A DNA stretch of 14,402 nucleotides, from the NCBI GenBank assembly GCA_964423545.1, contig CAYRFV010000132.1:1-14402 (forward strand), in the 5' to 3' direction. Source of the stretch: JALOOE01 sp964423545. GTDB taxonomy: Bacteria > Chloroflexota > Anaerolineae > CG2-30-64-16. Under the pieces are notes generated by a model. It worked only from the letters and a program-made list of their open reading frames with translations, made no database searches and had not been told where the DNA came from. The translations under genes were made by a program, and so were the position numbers. Below are positions 1-7,684 of the stretch, piece by piece. The number at the start of each line of letters is the position of its first letter. Within the stretch, counting starts at the first letter, position 1.

Positions 1-252
1 GTCGATGTCAGCAGCACCACGCAAACGCGCGACGATCGGTTCGACGAGATTGCGTCGGTCAGCGGCGCCACGCGCACGATTCAGTACTTGTACAACCTGA
101 AGTTCGAATTGCCGGACGCCTCAGAGGCGGACTGGCAGATCTACCTGGCCAGGCCAGATGGTGCTCGCGTCTCGCCAATCACCAAGTTCACCACAAAAGG
201 GGATTCCTATCGCAACTTGGTGGCCTACATCGCCTATTGGCTGGCGCGCTGA
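1..252 (+). CDS. 3' end of a probable secreted protein sharing its C-terminal domain with the next gene
   Basis: Frame 1 is open from the window edge to a TGA at 250-252, giving 83 residues of a C-terminus; the start lies outside the window. No named family is recognised. The last ~55 residues (from YLYNLKFELP to YWLAR) line up with the C-terminus of the following lipoprotein. Both have Y-N-x-K-x-E-x-P, then a G-x-x-V-S-x-P-I-T motif, and both end in W-x-x-R. This suggests a shared beta-rich domain and a tandem paralogue pair. The next gene starts 14 bases downstream behind a good ribosome binding site, so the two are probably co-transcribed. Reading frame is confident; function is unknown. 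Confidence 0.75.
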   Translation, partial: VDVSSTTQTRDDRFDEIASVSGATRTIQYLYNLKFELPDASEADWQIYLARPDGARVSPITKFTTKGDSYRNLVAYIAYWLAR

Positions 253-266
253 AAGGAGATCATGGT

Positions 267-1271
267 ATGCGGATTCGATTCTGGACGCTGATCATGCTGG
301 CGCTGCTATTGGCCGCGTTGGCCGGTTGCGCCAATGCGCCCGGCGGAGCGAGCCGGGGCCCGGCGGTGACGCCTGGCCCGATCAAGACCCTGCGGCCGAC
401 CTTCACTGCCACCCCAGCCAGACCAAGACCTTCCGCCACCCTGATTGGTGCGGCAGCGCCTGCTCCTGCCGGGCAGGCAGCGCCTGCTCCTGCCGGGCAG
501 GCGGCGCCCGCTCCGACAGCCACCGCCGCGCCGCCGACGGCCGCGCCGACCGTGGCGCCATCACCGACCCCCTTTCCCCCCAGTCCGACGCCGGAGAATC
601 CCAGAATGACGGTCTCCAGCGCCGGCGTCACGAACGTGCGCTCCGGGCCTGGCACAAGCTACCCCAGGATCGGCGAAGTGCGGCAGGGACAGAGCTTCGA
701 GGTCACGGGCAAGAACCAGGCGGGCAACTGGTGGCAGTTCAGCTTCGACGGCCGGCCGGCATGGATTTCGGGCGACATGGTCACCGCCAATGCCGCCGCG
801 GCAGGCGTAGCGGTGGTGGCCAACATCCCGCCGGCGCCCGTGCCGCCAACTGCAGCCCCGCGCCCGGTGCAGCCACCGCCGGCGCCCGTGCAGCCAACCG
901 CAGCGCCAGCCCCCGTTGCCGTCGCCATGTTCCAGGGCAATGCGGAGTTCCGCAACAGCGACAACCCCGACGGTGTGGTGACGTTCTGGGGGCGTCTGGG
1001 GCCGACCGGCGCCAATCCGATCAGCGGCTACAGAATGAAGGTCACCGCTCCCAGCGGCGGTGGCGACGTAGCCTTTGGCGGCGAGTGGCAGTGGGCTTAC
1101 TCGGGCCTCGAATCTCAGTTCCGCTACAATGCCAAACTCGAGGCGCCGAAGAGAGCGGGCGGCTTCCGAGCCGTGGTCGTCGACGGCAGCGGCAAGGAGG
1201 TCTCCGATCCAATCACCGGCTCCCTCCTCGATCGCACGCATGATGTGATCCTGTCCTGGTGGCCACGTTAG
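267..1271 (+). CDS. SH3b-domain lipoprotein with Pro/Ala-rich linkers
   Basis: A 334-residue predicted surface lipoprotein. I chose ATG 267 because AAGGAG at 253-258 lies 8 bases upstream and because it puts a clean signal peptide at the N-terminus: MRIRFW, a hydrophobic stretch, then lipobox LAGC with Cys21. A longer TTG-started form from 237 would bury the signal. Residues ~22-113 are a Pro/Ala/Thr-rich linker that includes a perfect 24-bp tandem duplication. Residues ~114-172 are a bacterial SH3 domain (NVRSGPGTSYPRIG, then GNWWQF and PAWISGDMV), a family that usually binds cell-wall material or other ligands outside the cell. A second Pro/Ala linker leads to a C-terminal domain (~221-334) resembling the end of the upstream partial gene. 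The gene overlaps the following glycosyltransferase by 13 bases. A role at the cell envelope is inferred; the ligand is unknown. Confidence 0.85.
   Translation: MRIRFWTLIMLALLLAALAGCANAPGGASRGPAVTPGPIKTLRPTFTATPARPRPSATLIGAAAPAPAGQAAPAPAGQAAPAPTATAAPPTAAPTVAPSPTPFPPSPTPENPRMTVSSAGVTNVRSGPGTSYPRIGEVRQGQSFEVTGKNQAGNWWQFSFDGRPAWISGDMVTANAAAAGVAVVANIPPAPVPPTAAPRPVQPPPAPVQPTAAPAPVAVAMFQGNAEFRNSDNPDGVVTFWGRLGPTGANPISGYRMKVTAPSGGGDVAFGGEWQWAYSGLESQFRYNAKLEAPKRAGGFRAVVVDGSGKEVSDPITGSLLDRTHDVILSWWPR
454..501 (+). repeat. Perfect 24-bp tandem duplication in the lipoprotein linker
   Basis: Bases 454-477 and 478-501 are identical 24-mers beginning CAGCGCCTGCTCCTG. They encode two copies of the eight-residue unit AAPAPAGQ in the Pro/Ala-rich linker, and a degenerate third copy follows (AAPAPTAT). 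The length is a multiple of three, so copy number can change without a frameshift. Confidence 0.9.
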
Positions 1272-2386
1272 CGCAACGTCGCGGCGACGGATGGGCGTCG
1301 CAGGGGACAAGACCGGCCCGGCCCGGCGCCCCTGTCGACGCCTTGCTGGTAAGCCTGTGTATCCTGCTGGCCCTTGCGCTTCGCATCCTGCGCCTCGATT
1401 TTCAGCCCCTCTGGTGGGATGAGGGCTATTCCGTCTGGTTCGCCACACATCCCCTGGCGCAGATGGCGGCCCTGACGGCGCAGGACATCCATCCTCCGCT
1501 CTACTATGCATTGCTGCACGGCTGGATCGGCCTGCTCGGGGCCGGTCCGGTCGCGCTGAGGCTCTTCTCCGTCCTGCTCGGCATCGTCACGATCCCCGTG
1601 ATCTACCGGACCGGCCTGCGCCTTTTGAGCCGCCGCGCTGCGCTGCTGGCTGCTTTCCTGTTGGCCATCAGTCCATTGCACGTGTACTACAGCCAGGAAG
1701 TGCGCATGTACGGATTGGTCGCACTGCTGAGCACCGGCGTGCTGGCCACAGCATGGCGAGTCCTGTGCGGCGCGAGCTCGCGCCGTGGTCGCGCGCAGTT
1801 GGAACAGGCTGCGGCCGCTCAGAATCTGCTCAACCCGGCTCTGGTCGACGAGAAGCCCCCGCTTGAGGTCGCCTCGCCCCAACCGGCCCGGCATTTCGAT
1901 GTCGGGCATCCGGGCTGGCTGCATTGGCTCCTCTATATCCTCCTCGCCACTGCGGCGCTCTACACCCAATACTACGCCCTCTTTCTGCCCATCGGCCTGA
2001 CAATCTACGCCGGTTGGCGCTGGTGGAAAGATCGGGCGGCGTTGGCGCGTTGGCTGGTGGCGCAGGCGATCGTGGCGCTGCTCTACCTGCCATGGGCAAT
2101 CTATGCGGCGCCGCGGTTGGTACTGTACGTCTCTCAGAAAGTCATCCAGGATGCGGATCGGCCGCTCGATCTTGCGCCCTACCTTGCACGTCACCTGTCA
2201 GCGTTTCTCGCCGGGCACCTTGAGGGGCCGTTGGCGCCGTGGTGGCCATTGGCGTTGCTGCTGCTGGGGCCGCTGGCCGCCGGTTTGTGGCTCGTGAACC
2301 GTAGGACGGAGACGAGCGAGACAAGGGGAGAGGGAGCGCCAGGGCCTGCGAACACTCCCAGCCGCCCGGTCACGGACGCCCAGTAA
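1259..2386 (+). CDS. Glycosyltransferase family 39 / PMT_2-type membrane glycosyltransferase, 5' part (gene split by scaffold gap)
   Basis: N-terminal part of a GT-C fold glycosyltransferase. These multi-pass membrane enzymes transfer a sugar from a polyprenyl-phosphate donor on the outer face of the membrane. Evidence is the order of conserved elements: an N-terminal membrane helix, then the acidic loop motif WWDEGYSVWF (Asp54-Glu55, the expected catalytic position), then DIHPPLYYALLHGW (residues 76 onward), then SPLHVYYSQEVRMYGL (Glu147), followed by further hydrophobic helices. GTG 1259 is used because it overlaps the upstream stop by 13 bases, as expected for translational coupling; no strong ribosome binding site is seen. 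The last ~28 residues after WLVNRR are hydrophilic and end at TAA 2384-2386 just before the gap. They look like contig-end or inserted sequence, not native protein. The gene continues in another frame after the Ns. Confidence 0.85.
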   Translation: MATLAQRRGDGWASQGTRPARPGAPVDALLVSLCILLALALRILRLDFQPLWWDEGYSVWFATHPLAQMAALTAQDIHPPLYYALLHGWIGLLGAGPVALRLFSVLLGIVTIPVIYRTGLRLLSRRAALLAAFLLAISPLHVYYSQEVRMYGLVALLSTGVLATAWRVLCGASSRRGRAQLEQAAAAQNLLNPALVDEKPPLEVASPQPARHFDVGHPGWLHWLLYILLATAALYTQYYALFLPIGLTIYAGWRWWKDRAALARWLVAQAIVALLYLPWAIYAAPRLVLYVSQKVIQDADRPLDLAPYLARHLSAFLAGHLEGPLAPWWPLALLLLGPLAAGLWLVNRRTETSETRGEGAPGPANTPSRPVTDAQ

Positions 2387-2414
2387 AGTGGATATGCGCG
2401 TGTCAAGGCCGACG

Positions 2415-2424
2415 NNNNNNNNNN
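2415..2424. other. Scaffold gap (10 N)
   Basis: Ten ambiguous bases join two contigs inside the glycosyltransferase gene. The coding frames on the two sides differ, and ten may be a placeholder length, so the change of frame says nothing about the real gene. The ~100 bases before the gap (about 2305-2414) do not continue the membrane protein, and the break probably lies at a repeat or a mis-extended contig end. Confidence 0.95.
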
Positions 2425-4352
2425 CACTGGCGCTCGGCTGGCTGGTCGGACTGCGCTACCCGTTTTTCCCCGAGCGCGGCGAGCGACTGCTGCTGCTGGC
2501 GCTGCCCCCCTTCATACTGCTGCTGGCAGCGGCGCTGGACGCCTTGTGGTCGCGCAGGCGCTGGCTCGCCGCCACGGCGCTGGGCCTGATGGTGGCGTTG
2601 AGCGCCGCGAGCCTGGCTGCCTTCTACGCCGTGCCGCGTTACGCCGGTGAAGACTACCGGCCGATGATCGATCGCACGATCGAGCAGGGCTTGCCCGAGG
2701 ACACCGTCTTTGCAGTCTTCCCCTGGCAGGTCGGCTACTGGCGGAGCTACGGCAGCCCAGCCGGCCCAACTGCCCGTCTCACCCCAGAAGGCAATTGGTC
2801 CCCTGCCATCGCTGCAGCGCTGGACGCTGCGCTGGCCCGCGGCAAGGTCTGGTTCCCGGCGCACCTGACCCTGGGCGCGATCCTGGAGGATCAGATCGAG
2901 GACTACCTGACGCGACGCGCAACGCCGTTCACCAACCAGTGGTATGGCTCCGGCACACGACTCAGCGGTTGGTCCGTTGCGCAGCCGTCTCAGCCGGTGG
3001 CTGTCGCGCCCGTGCGGTTTGCCTTTCGCGGGGTCAGCGGCGCCGTAGAGTTGGCTGGCGTGGACGCTGCGCGCCATTCGACCGCAGCAGCCAACGCCGT
3101 TGTGCCGGTCACGCTGCGCTGGCGCGCAGACGATTCGCGGCCGGCGCTCGCCGTGAGCGTGCGGCTGGTCGATGCCATCGGCCGCATCTGGGCGCAGCAC
3201 GACTATGAGCCCTTGGGAATCGCGAATTGCGAATTGCGGGCTTCGGATGCCTCGTCCGGACGCAACGCATCCGGCTCAATCCGATTACCGCAATCCACAA
3301 TCCACGATCCGGTCGCGGATTGCTTGGGACTGCTGATCCCCGTGGGCACACCGCCGGGACAATACACCGTCGAGGTCGCCGTGCATCCCAAAGGGGACGT
3401 ACGGCCACTCGACGTGTTCGCCCTGGATGGCCGCTCGCTGGGCGCATCCGCGCGGCTGTTCGACCTGACCGTCGCGCCGGCCGATCGCGTCCTGGAACCC
3501 GAACGACTGCCGATCGGCACGCGCCAGCCGGCCGACTTCGCAGACGGGCTGCGCTTGCTCGGCCATACGCTCGACGACCGGCCTCTGGCGCCGGGCGAGC
3601 TGCGGCCCGTCAATCTGTTCTGGCAGGCAACGGCCCAACCGGCCGCGGATGTCGTGGCGTTCGTCCAACTACTGGACGCGACGGGCCAGGTCGCCTCACT
3701 GTGGGAAGCCCCGCCGGGGGGTGCATACAGCACAAGCGCCTGGCAACCGGGAACCCTCATCCGCACCCAAGCCGGCGTTCGCCCGCGCGCCGATCTGCCC
3801 GACGGCCGCTACCGCTTGATCGCCGGGCTGTTTCGAGCAGCAGACAAGGCGCGCCTGCGCACCGCATCCGGCGCGGACCATGTCACGCTGGGCGAAATCA
3901 CGGTGCGCAGCCGGCCGCACAACCGCACCCCCCCGCGACCGCAGACCTCCATCGACGCGCCGTTCGACCCGGTCGGGCGGCTGGTCGGATATGACGCCCT
4001 GCCGCCCTCCGGGGAGCTACGGCCTGGTGGTTCGCTGCCGTTGACCTTGTACTGGCAGGCGACCGGCGCCACCGAGCGGCCCTATACCGTCTTCGTGCAC
4101 CTGGTGGACGAGGAAGGGACCCTTCGCGGCTACGGCGACAGCGAGCCGGGCAGTGGCAGCCTGCCGACATCGAGCTGGCTCGCAGGCGAATACCTGGCCG
4201 ACCCACACCAGATCAACATCGACCCCGCCGCACCGTCAGGCGACTATCATCTGCGCATCGGTCTGTATGACCCGACCACCGGACAGCGCCTGTTGGCGCC
4301 GGACGGGCAGGATCACGTGAGGATCGGCCCGATCCACCTGGAGAGCCGATAA
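2425..4352 (+). CDS. Glycosyltransferase family 39-type protein, 3' part with three C-terminal beta modules
   Basis: Continuation of the glycosyltransferase after the gap. It opens with the end of the membrane domain (GWLVGLRYPFFPERGERLLL is a typical late loop and helix of this family), and two further helices run to about base 2640. A soluble region follows (YAGEDYRPMIDRTIEQ), as in related enzymes. From about 3020 to the stop the protein has three similar beta-sandwich-like modules: ~3020-3480, ~3535-3905 and ~3965-4350. They share the pattern L-x-L-x-W-x-A, then a V-x-L-x-D-x-x-G strand, then P-x-G-x-Y-x-L and G-L-Y/F. The third module is the clearest (LTLYWQAT, YTVFVHLVDEEG, PTSSWLAGE, LRIGLYDPTTGQRL). 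Their role is probably carbohydrate or surface binding (inference). An inverted-repeat element interrupts the first module in frame. The TAA stop at 4350-4352 overlaps the ribosome binding site of the next gene. Confidence 0.85.
3212..3329. repeat. Short inverted-repeat element with 7-bp repeats, inserted in frame in the glycosyltransferase
   Basis: Two 23-base arms, 3217-3239 and 3288-3310, are imperfect reverse complements (18 of 23). Each arm contains tandem 7-mers (GCGAATT GCGAATT on the left, CAATCCA CAATCCA-like on the right). Nested inside are a 7-bp inverted pair CGGATGC/GCATCCG (3244-3250, 3267-3273) and a perfect central palindrome CGTCCGGACG (3253-3262). All five arm mismatches become G-U wobbles in a minus-strand RNA. 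The block is flanked by CTTGGGA at 3212-3218 and 3323-3329. From one copy to the next is 111 bases, or 37 codons, so the reading frame is kept. The encoded peptide (IANCELR... SIRLPQSTI) is unlike the rest of the module. Whether CTTGGGA is a true target duplication is uncertain. Confidence 0.7.
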
Positions 4353-4361
4353 GGAGATGGC

Positions 4362-5645
4362 GTGACCGACCAGACTCAAGCAACCCTGAACACTGCGCCG
4401 CAGGCAGCCGGCACCAGCATCAGTATCGCCGATCGCTTGATCTTGCGGCGCCTGGCCAACCGGGTGGCGGAACTGGCTGCCCGTCCCATCGAGGCGGCGA
4501 AACGCGAGCTGTGGTATCGCCACAACGCATTGGAAGCCACCCGACCCGTTATCTTCTGCGACCCGGAGAATGGCTGGGATGAGATCATCACGCCGGCCGA
4601 CCTGGCGTGTGAAGGCGAGTTGGCGCGGCGCTGGGAGATGACGCTGCGCAAAGAGGTCTTCTGGGGCGAGACGATGTGCGACGACCGGGTGATTGAGCCG
4701 ACCTTCAACGTGCGCCATGTCTACGTCGAGAGCGACTGGGGCATGCACGAAACGAGAATCGGCGGCGAGCATCGCGGCGCGTATCGCTGGGAGCCGCCCC
4801 TCAAGAGCTATGCCGACCTCGACCGACTCCACTTCCCGAGCATCGTGGTTGATGAGGAGGCTACGGCTCGCGCGGTGGCGCTGGCAAACGACACCCTCGG
4901 CGACATCCTGACGGTCCGCCTCAAGACCTCCTGGTGGTGGACGCTGGGGATGACCTGGACCTTGGTCAGCCTGCGAGGTTTGGGCCAGATCATGTACGAC
5001 ATGGTGGATCAGCCGGACGCGCTGCACCGGGTGATGGCTTTCCTGCGCGACGGCCACCTGGCGAAGCTCGATTTTCTAGAGCGACACGGCCTGCTGAGCT
5101 TGAATAACGACGGCACTTATGTGGGTTCGGGCGGCTTCGGTTGGACGCGGGAGTTGCCGCAGCCCGACTTCCCAACCGCCGGTCGCGTGCGCCCTCGCGA
5201 TATGTGGGGGTTTGCCGAGAGCCAGGAGACGGTGGGGGTGTCACCCGCGATGTTTGCGGAATTCATCTTTCCCTACCAACTGCCGATCCTGGAGCGCTTC
5301 GGGCTGAACTGCTACGGCTGCTGCGAACCGCTCGACAAGCGCTGGCACGTGGTCCGGCAGATTCCTCGCTTGCGCCGGGTGTCGGTGTCGGCCTGGGCCA
5401 ACCTCCCGCGCATGGCCGAGATGTTGGGCGACCGCACCATCTTCTCCTGGAAGCCCGCGCCTGCGGACCTGGCGATGGATACGCTGGACGAGGACGCGAT
5501 CCGAACGAAGCTGCGCGACGGTTTTCGCGCCACGCGGGGCTGCCGCGTCGAGGCGATCATGAAGGACAACAACACCATCCGCAACGACCCCAGCCGGGTG
5601 GTCAAGTGGGTGCGCATCGCGCGCGAAGAAGCAGAACGCCTGTAG
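4362..5645 (+). CDS. Uroporphyrinogen decarboxylase (URO-D) superfamily protein
   Basis: A 427-residue cytoplasmic protein resembling the MtaA/CmuA-like side of the URO-D superfamily. Many such proteins transfer methyl groups to or from corrinoid proteins, while HemE decarboxylates uroporphyrinogen. GTG 4362 is supported by AAGGAG at 4351-4356 with 5 bases of spacing. Visible features are PVIFCDPENGWDE near the N-terminus, RLKTSWWWTLGMTWT mid-protein, GFGWTRELP, and a cysteine cluster NCYGCCEPLD (Cys317, Cys320, Cys321) with Cys394 near the C-terminus. These are plausible zinc ligands, since corrinoid methyltransferases of this superfamily bind zinc through His/Cys. It is longer than typical HemE (~340-360) and lacks the usual HemE N-terminal motif, so haem synthesis is unlikely. 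It is last in the plus-strand unit and faces the ABC operon tail to tail. Superfamily is confident; the substrate is unknown. Confidence 0.75.
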   Translation: MTDQTQATLNTAPQAAGTSISIADRLILRRLANRVAELAARPIEAAKRELWYRHNALEATRPVIFCDPENGWDEIITPADLACEGELARRWEMTLRKEVFWGETMCDDRVIEPTFNVRHVYVESDWGMHETRIGGEHRGAYRWEPPLKSYADLDRLHFPSIVVDEEATARAVALANDTLGDILTVRLKTSWWWTLGMTWTLVSLRGLGQIMYDMVDQPDALHRVMAFLRDGHLAKLDFLERHGLLSLNNDGTYVGSGGFGWTRELPQPDFPTAGRVRPRDMWGFAESQETVGVSPAMFAEFIFPYQLPILERFGLNCYGCCEPLDKRWHVVRQIPRLRRVSVSAWANLPRMAEMLGDRTIFSWKPAPADLAMDTLDEDAIRTKLRDGFRATRGCRVEAIMKDNNTIRNDPSRVVKWVRIAREEAERL

Positions 5646-5680
5646 GGTTAGGGCCTTCCTGTCCCCGGCTCCCCGCGCTG

Positions 5681-5712
5681 CTTGCCGATGTGGCTGCGGC
5701 TACACCGGCAAG
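5681..5712. terminator. Hairpin between convergent genes, possible bidirectional terminator
   Basis: Arms 5681-5694 and 5699-5712 pair over 14 positions with two mismatches around a TGCG loop; the outer seven pairs are CTTGCCG with CGGCAAG. It lies 35 bases after the URO-D stop and overlaps the last codons and TAG stop (5700-5702) of the ATPase gene read from the other strand. There is no T-run on either side, so it is not a canonical intrinsic terminator. It could still block transcription or protect the 3' ends of both transcripts. Confidence 0.5.
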
Positions 5713-6710
5713 ACGCTTGACAAGGCCTCCGACGGCAGCCCTGGGTTCTCGTCGTATTGATAACACGAAGCGGCGTGATGCTGGCCCAAGTGAAAGAGTG
5801 GCGGAGGACGCTGGCAGGCGTCTCTGGCGTAAGGACAACGCGCCAGGAATTTGCAGCCCGTACCGTGATCCGTGAGCTCCGACTCCTTAGCCTTGATCTC
5901 CGTCTCGCCCCAACGGCGATTGAGATCGGGCCAGGGGATCGAATCGATCAAGAGTTGTGTATAGGGATGCCGTGGGGCCTTGATGATCGCATCCACATCG
6001 CCGGCTTCCATGACGTTGCCGCGATAGAGCACGATGATGGATTTCGCAATGTGATACGCCGTGGTCAGGTCATGCGTGATATAGATGATCGACACGCCGT
6101 AGTCCCTTTGCAGGCCTCGCAGCGTCTCCAGGATGCTGGCCCGCAGCGAGGCATCCACCATCGAAACCGGCTCATCCGCCACCAGGAGCCTGGGCTTAAG
6201 CACCAGCGCGCGCGCCACATTGATGCGCTGGCGCTGACCGCCTGAAAGCTGGTGGGGAAACTTGCCCAACACATCGTCGGGATGCAGACCTACGGCCTCC
6301 AGCGTGTCGGTCATGATCCCGCGCACCTCGCGCTTGGATTTCGCCAGTTTGAAGCGAGCGATGGGCACGGTCAGCAGGTGATCCACGGTGTAGAACGGAT
6401 TGAATACGGCGAACGGATCCTGGAAGACCGCTTGCACCTCCCGGCGATAGGTCATCCGCTCGATGCCACGCAGTTCGTTGATATCCTGACCCTTGTAGAG
6501 AATACGGCCCGCAGTCGGCTTGACAAAGCCAAGCAATAGCATCGCCAGCGTCGTCTTGCCGCTGCCGCTCTCCCCTGCCACCGTCAGAATCGTCGACTTG
6601 TCATCATCCAATACGAGAGAAAGGTCCGCCAGCGCCGTGGTCGAGATCTTCGTCAGCAGGCCGCGCGAGTAGACCTTGGTCACATTCTTGAATTCCAGTA
6701 GATGCGCCAT
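5700..6710 (-). CDS. ABC transporter ATP-binding protein, OppF/DppF type
   Basis: A 336-residue cytoplasmic ATPase, the second nucleotide-binding subunit of the importer. It has Walker A GESGSGKT (residues 46-53), the Q-loop glutamine Gln97, the signature LSGGQRQR (from 155), Walker B LLVADEP (Asp179, Glu180), and a D-loop of the less common form SMVDASLR instead of SALD. The C-terminus carries the oligopeptide-transporter extension with RHPYTQLL and the cysteine pattern CKFLARCPYARDAC. ATG 6710 is preceded by GGGGAAGG with 7 bases of spacing and sits 2 bases after the stop of the partner ATPase, so they are co-translated. It is the last gene of the operon, and a hairpin overlaps its stop. 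Substrate specificity comes from the binding protein and cannot be read here. Confidence 0.92.
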   Translation of the reverse strand: MAHLLEFKNVTKVYSRGLLTKISTTALADLSLVLDDDKSTILTVAGESGSGKTTLAMLLLGFVKPTAGRILYKGQDINELRGIERMTYRREVQAVFQDPFAVFNPFYTVDHLLTVPIARFKLAKSKREVRGIMTDTLEAVGLHPDDVLGKFPHQLSGGQRQRINVARALVLKPRLLVADEPVSMVDASLRASILETLRGLQRDYGVSIIYITHDLTTAYHIAKSIIVLYRGNVMEAGDVDAIIKAPRHPYTQLLIDSIPWPDLNRRWGETEIKAKESELTDHGTGCKFLARCPYARDACQRPPPLFHLGQHHAASCYQYDENPGLPSEALSSVLPV

Positions 6711-6712
6711 GA

Positions 6713-7678
6713 CTAGACCTTCCCCGAGAAGAGATGGCAGGAGACGGTGCGTGCGCCTGGCAGTGTCATGAGGGGCGGGATGTCAGTCCGGCAGATATCC
6801 ATCGCCTGCGAGCAACGGGGGTGGAACGGACATCCCGACGGCAGCCTGAGCAGGGAGGGCGCCAGGCCGGGAATACCCTGAAACACGCCCTTGTTGTCCA
6901 GTCGAGGCAAACTGCTGATCAACGCCTTGGCATACGGGTGCTTCGGGTCGGTGAACATCTCACGCACGGTGCTCACCTCCATCAGCCGTCCGGCATACAT
7001 GACCGCCACTTTGTCCACGAATTGAGCCATCAGCCCCATGTCGTGGCCGATGAGGATGACTGCGGCGCCGATCTGATCCTTCACCCGGTCAATCGTTTCC
7101 ATCACCTGGCGCTGTGTCACGACATCGAGGGCGCTGGTCGGCTCGTCGCAAATGATGACCTTAGGCCTGAGCAGAATACCGATGGCGATGCAAACGCGCT
7201 GCTTCATGCCACCGCTGAGCTCGTGGGCGTACATCTTGGCGACGCTCGGCTTGAGATCCACGGATGCAAGCGCCTGCTGACAACGCTCGTCAATGCTCTG
7301 CTTGGACGCGCTCCGATCGTGCGCCTGGATGGCGTCGACCATCTGTGCGCCGATGCGCGTCACCGGGTTCAGCGAGTTCATGGCGCCTTGTGGAATATAG
7401 GCGATCTTGCTCAGCCGCGCCTGGAGCATCTCTCCCTCAGAGAGATCCCTGAGATTGATGCCGTCGACAAACACCTGTCCGGCTTCGATGCGGCCGGGCG
7501 GCTTGATCATGCGCACCATCGCCAATGCCATCGTGCTTTTCCCGGAACCCGACTCTCCCACCAATCCCAGCTTTTCGCCCGGAAGCAGCGAGAAAGTCGC
7601 TCCCGCCAGCGCAGTCGCCCGCCCGGCGTCCGTATAGTAGGAGACTTGCAGATCAACTACTCTGAGGATCGGATCCAT
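6713..7678 (-). CDS. ABC transporter ATP-binding protein, OppD/DppD type
   Basis: A 321-residue cytoplasmic ATPase, the first nucleotide-binding subunit. Walker A is GESGSGKS (residues 41-48), the signature is LSGGMKQR, and Walker B with D-loop reads IICDEPTSALD. A well-formed switch histidine region (LIGHDMGL) follows. The C-terminal oligopeptide-type extension contains KHPYAKAL and CPFHPRCSQAMDIC. It pairs with the OppF-type protein to form the ATPase heterodimer that drives the two permeases. ATG 7678 lies 6 bases after the stop of the permease C gene, and the only upstream purine run is a weak GAGTAGG, so translation is probably coupled to the gene before it. Confidence 0.92.
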   Translation of the reverse strand: MDPILRVVDLQVSYYTDAGRATALAGATFSLLPGEKLGLVGESGSGKSTMALAMVRMIKPPGRIEAGQVFVDGINLRDLSEGEMLQARLSKIAYIPQGAMNSLNPVTRIGAQMVDAIQAHDRSASKQSIDERCQQALASVDLKPSVAKMYAHELSGGMKQRVCIAIGILLRPKVIICDEPTSALDVVTQRQVMETIDRVKDQIGAAVILIGHDMGLMAQFVDKVAVMYAGRLMEVSTVREMFTDPKHPYAKALISSLPRLDNKGVFQGIPGLAPSLLRLPSGCPFHPRCSQAMDICRTDIPPLMTLPGARTVSCHLFSGKV

Positions 7679-7684
7679 GTGCGC

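Noticed and set aside
158..1243. Long plus-strand open frame overlapping the lipoprotein gene
   Set aside because: It is low-complexity Arg/Ala/Gly sequence in another frame of a GC-rich gene; the lipoprotein frame has a signal peptide, ribosome binding site and SH3 domain.
2388..2426. GTG 2388 as a true start of a separate gene
   Set aside because: The frame runs straight through the Ns, has no ribosome binding site, and the protein begins in the middle of a membrane domain that continues the upstream glycosyltransferase.
4362..5645. Assignment of the URO-D protein as HemE
   Set aside because: Length, lack of the usual HemE N-terminal motif and the cysteine cluster argue against a haem pathway enzyme.
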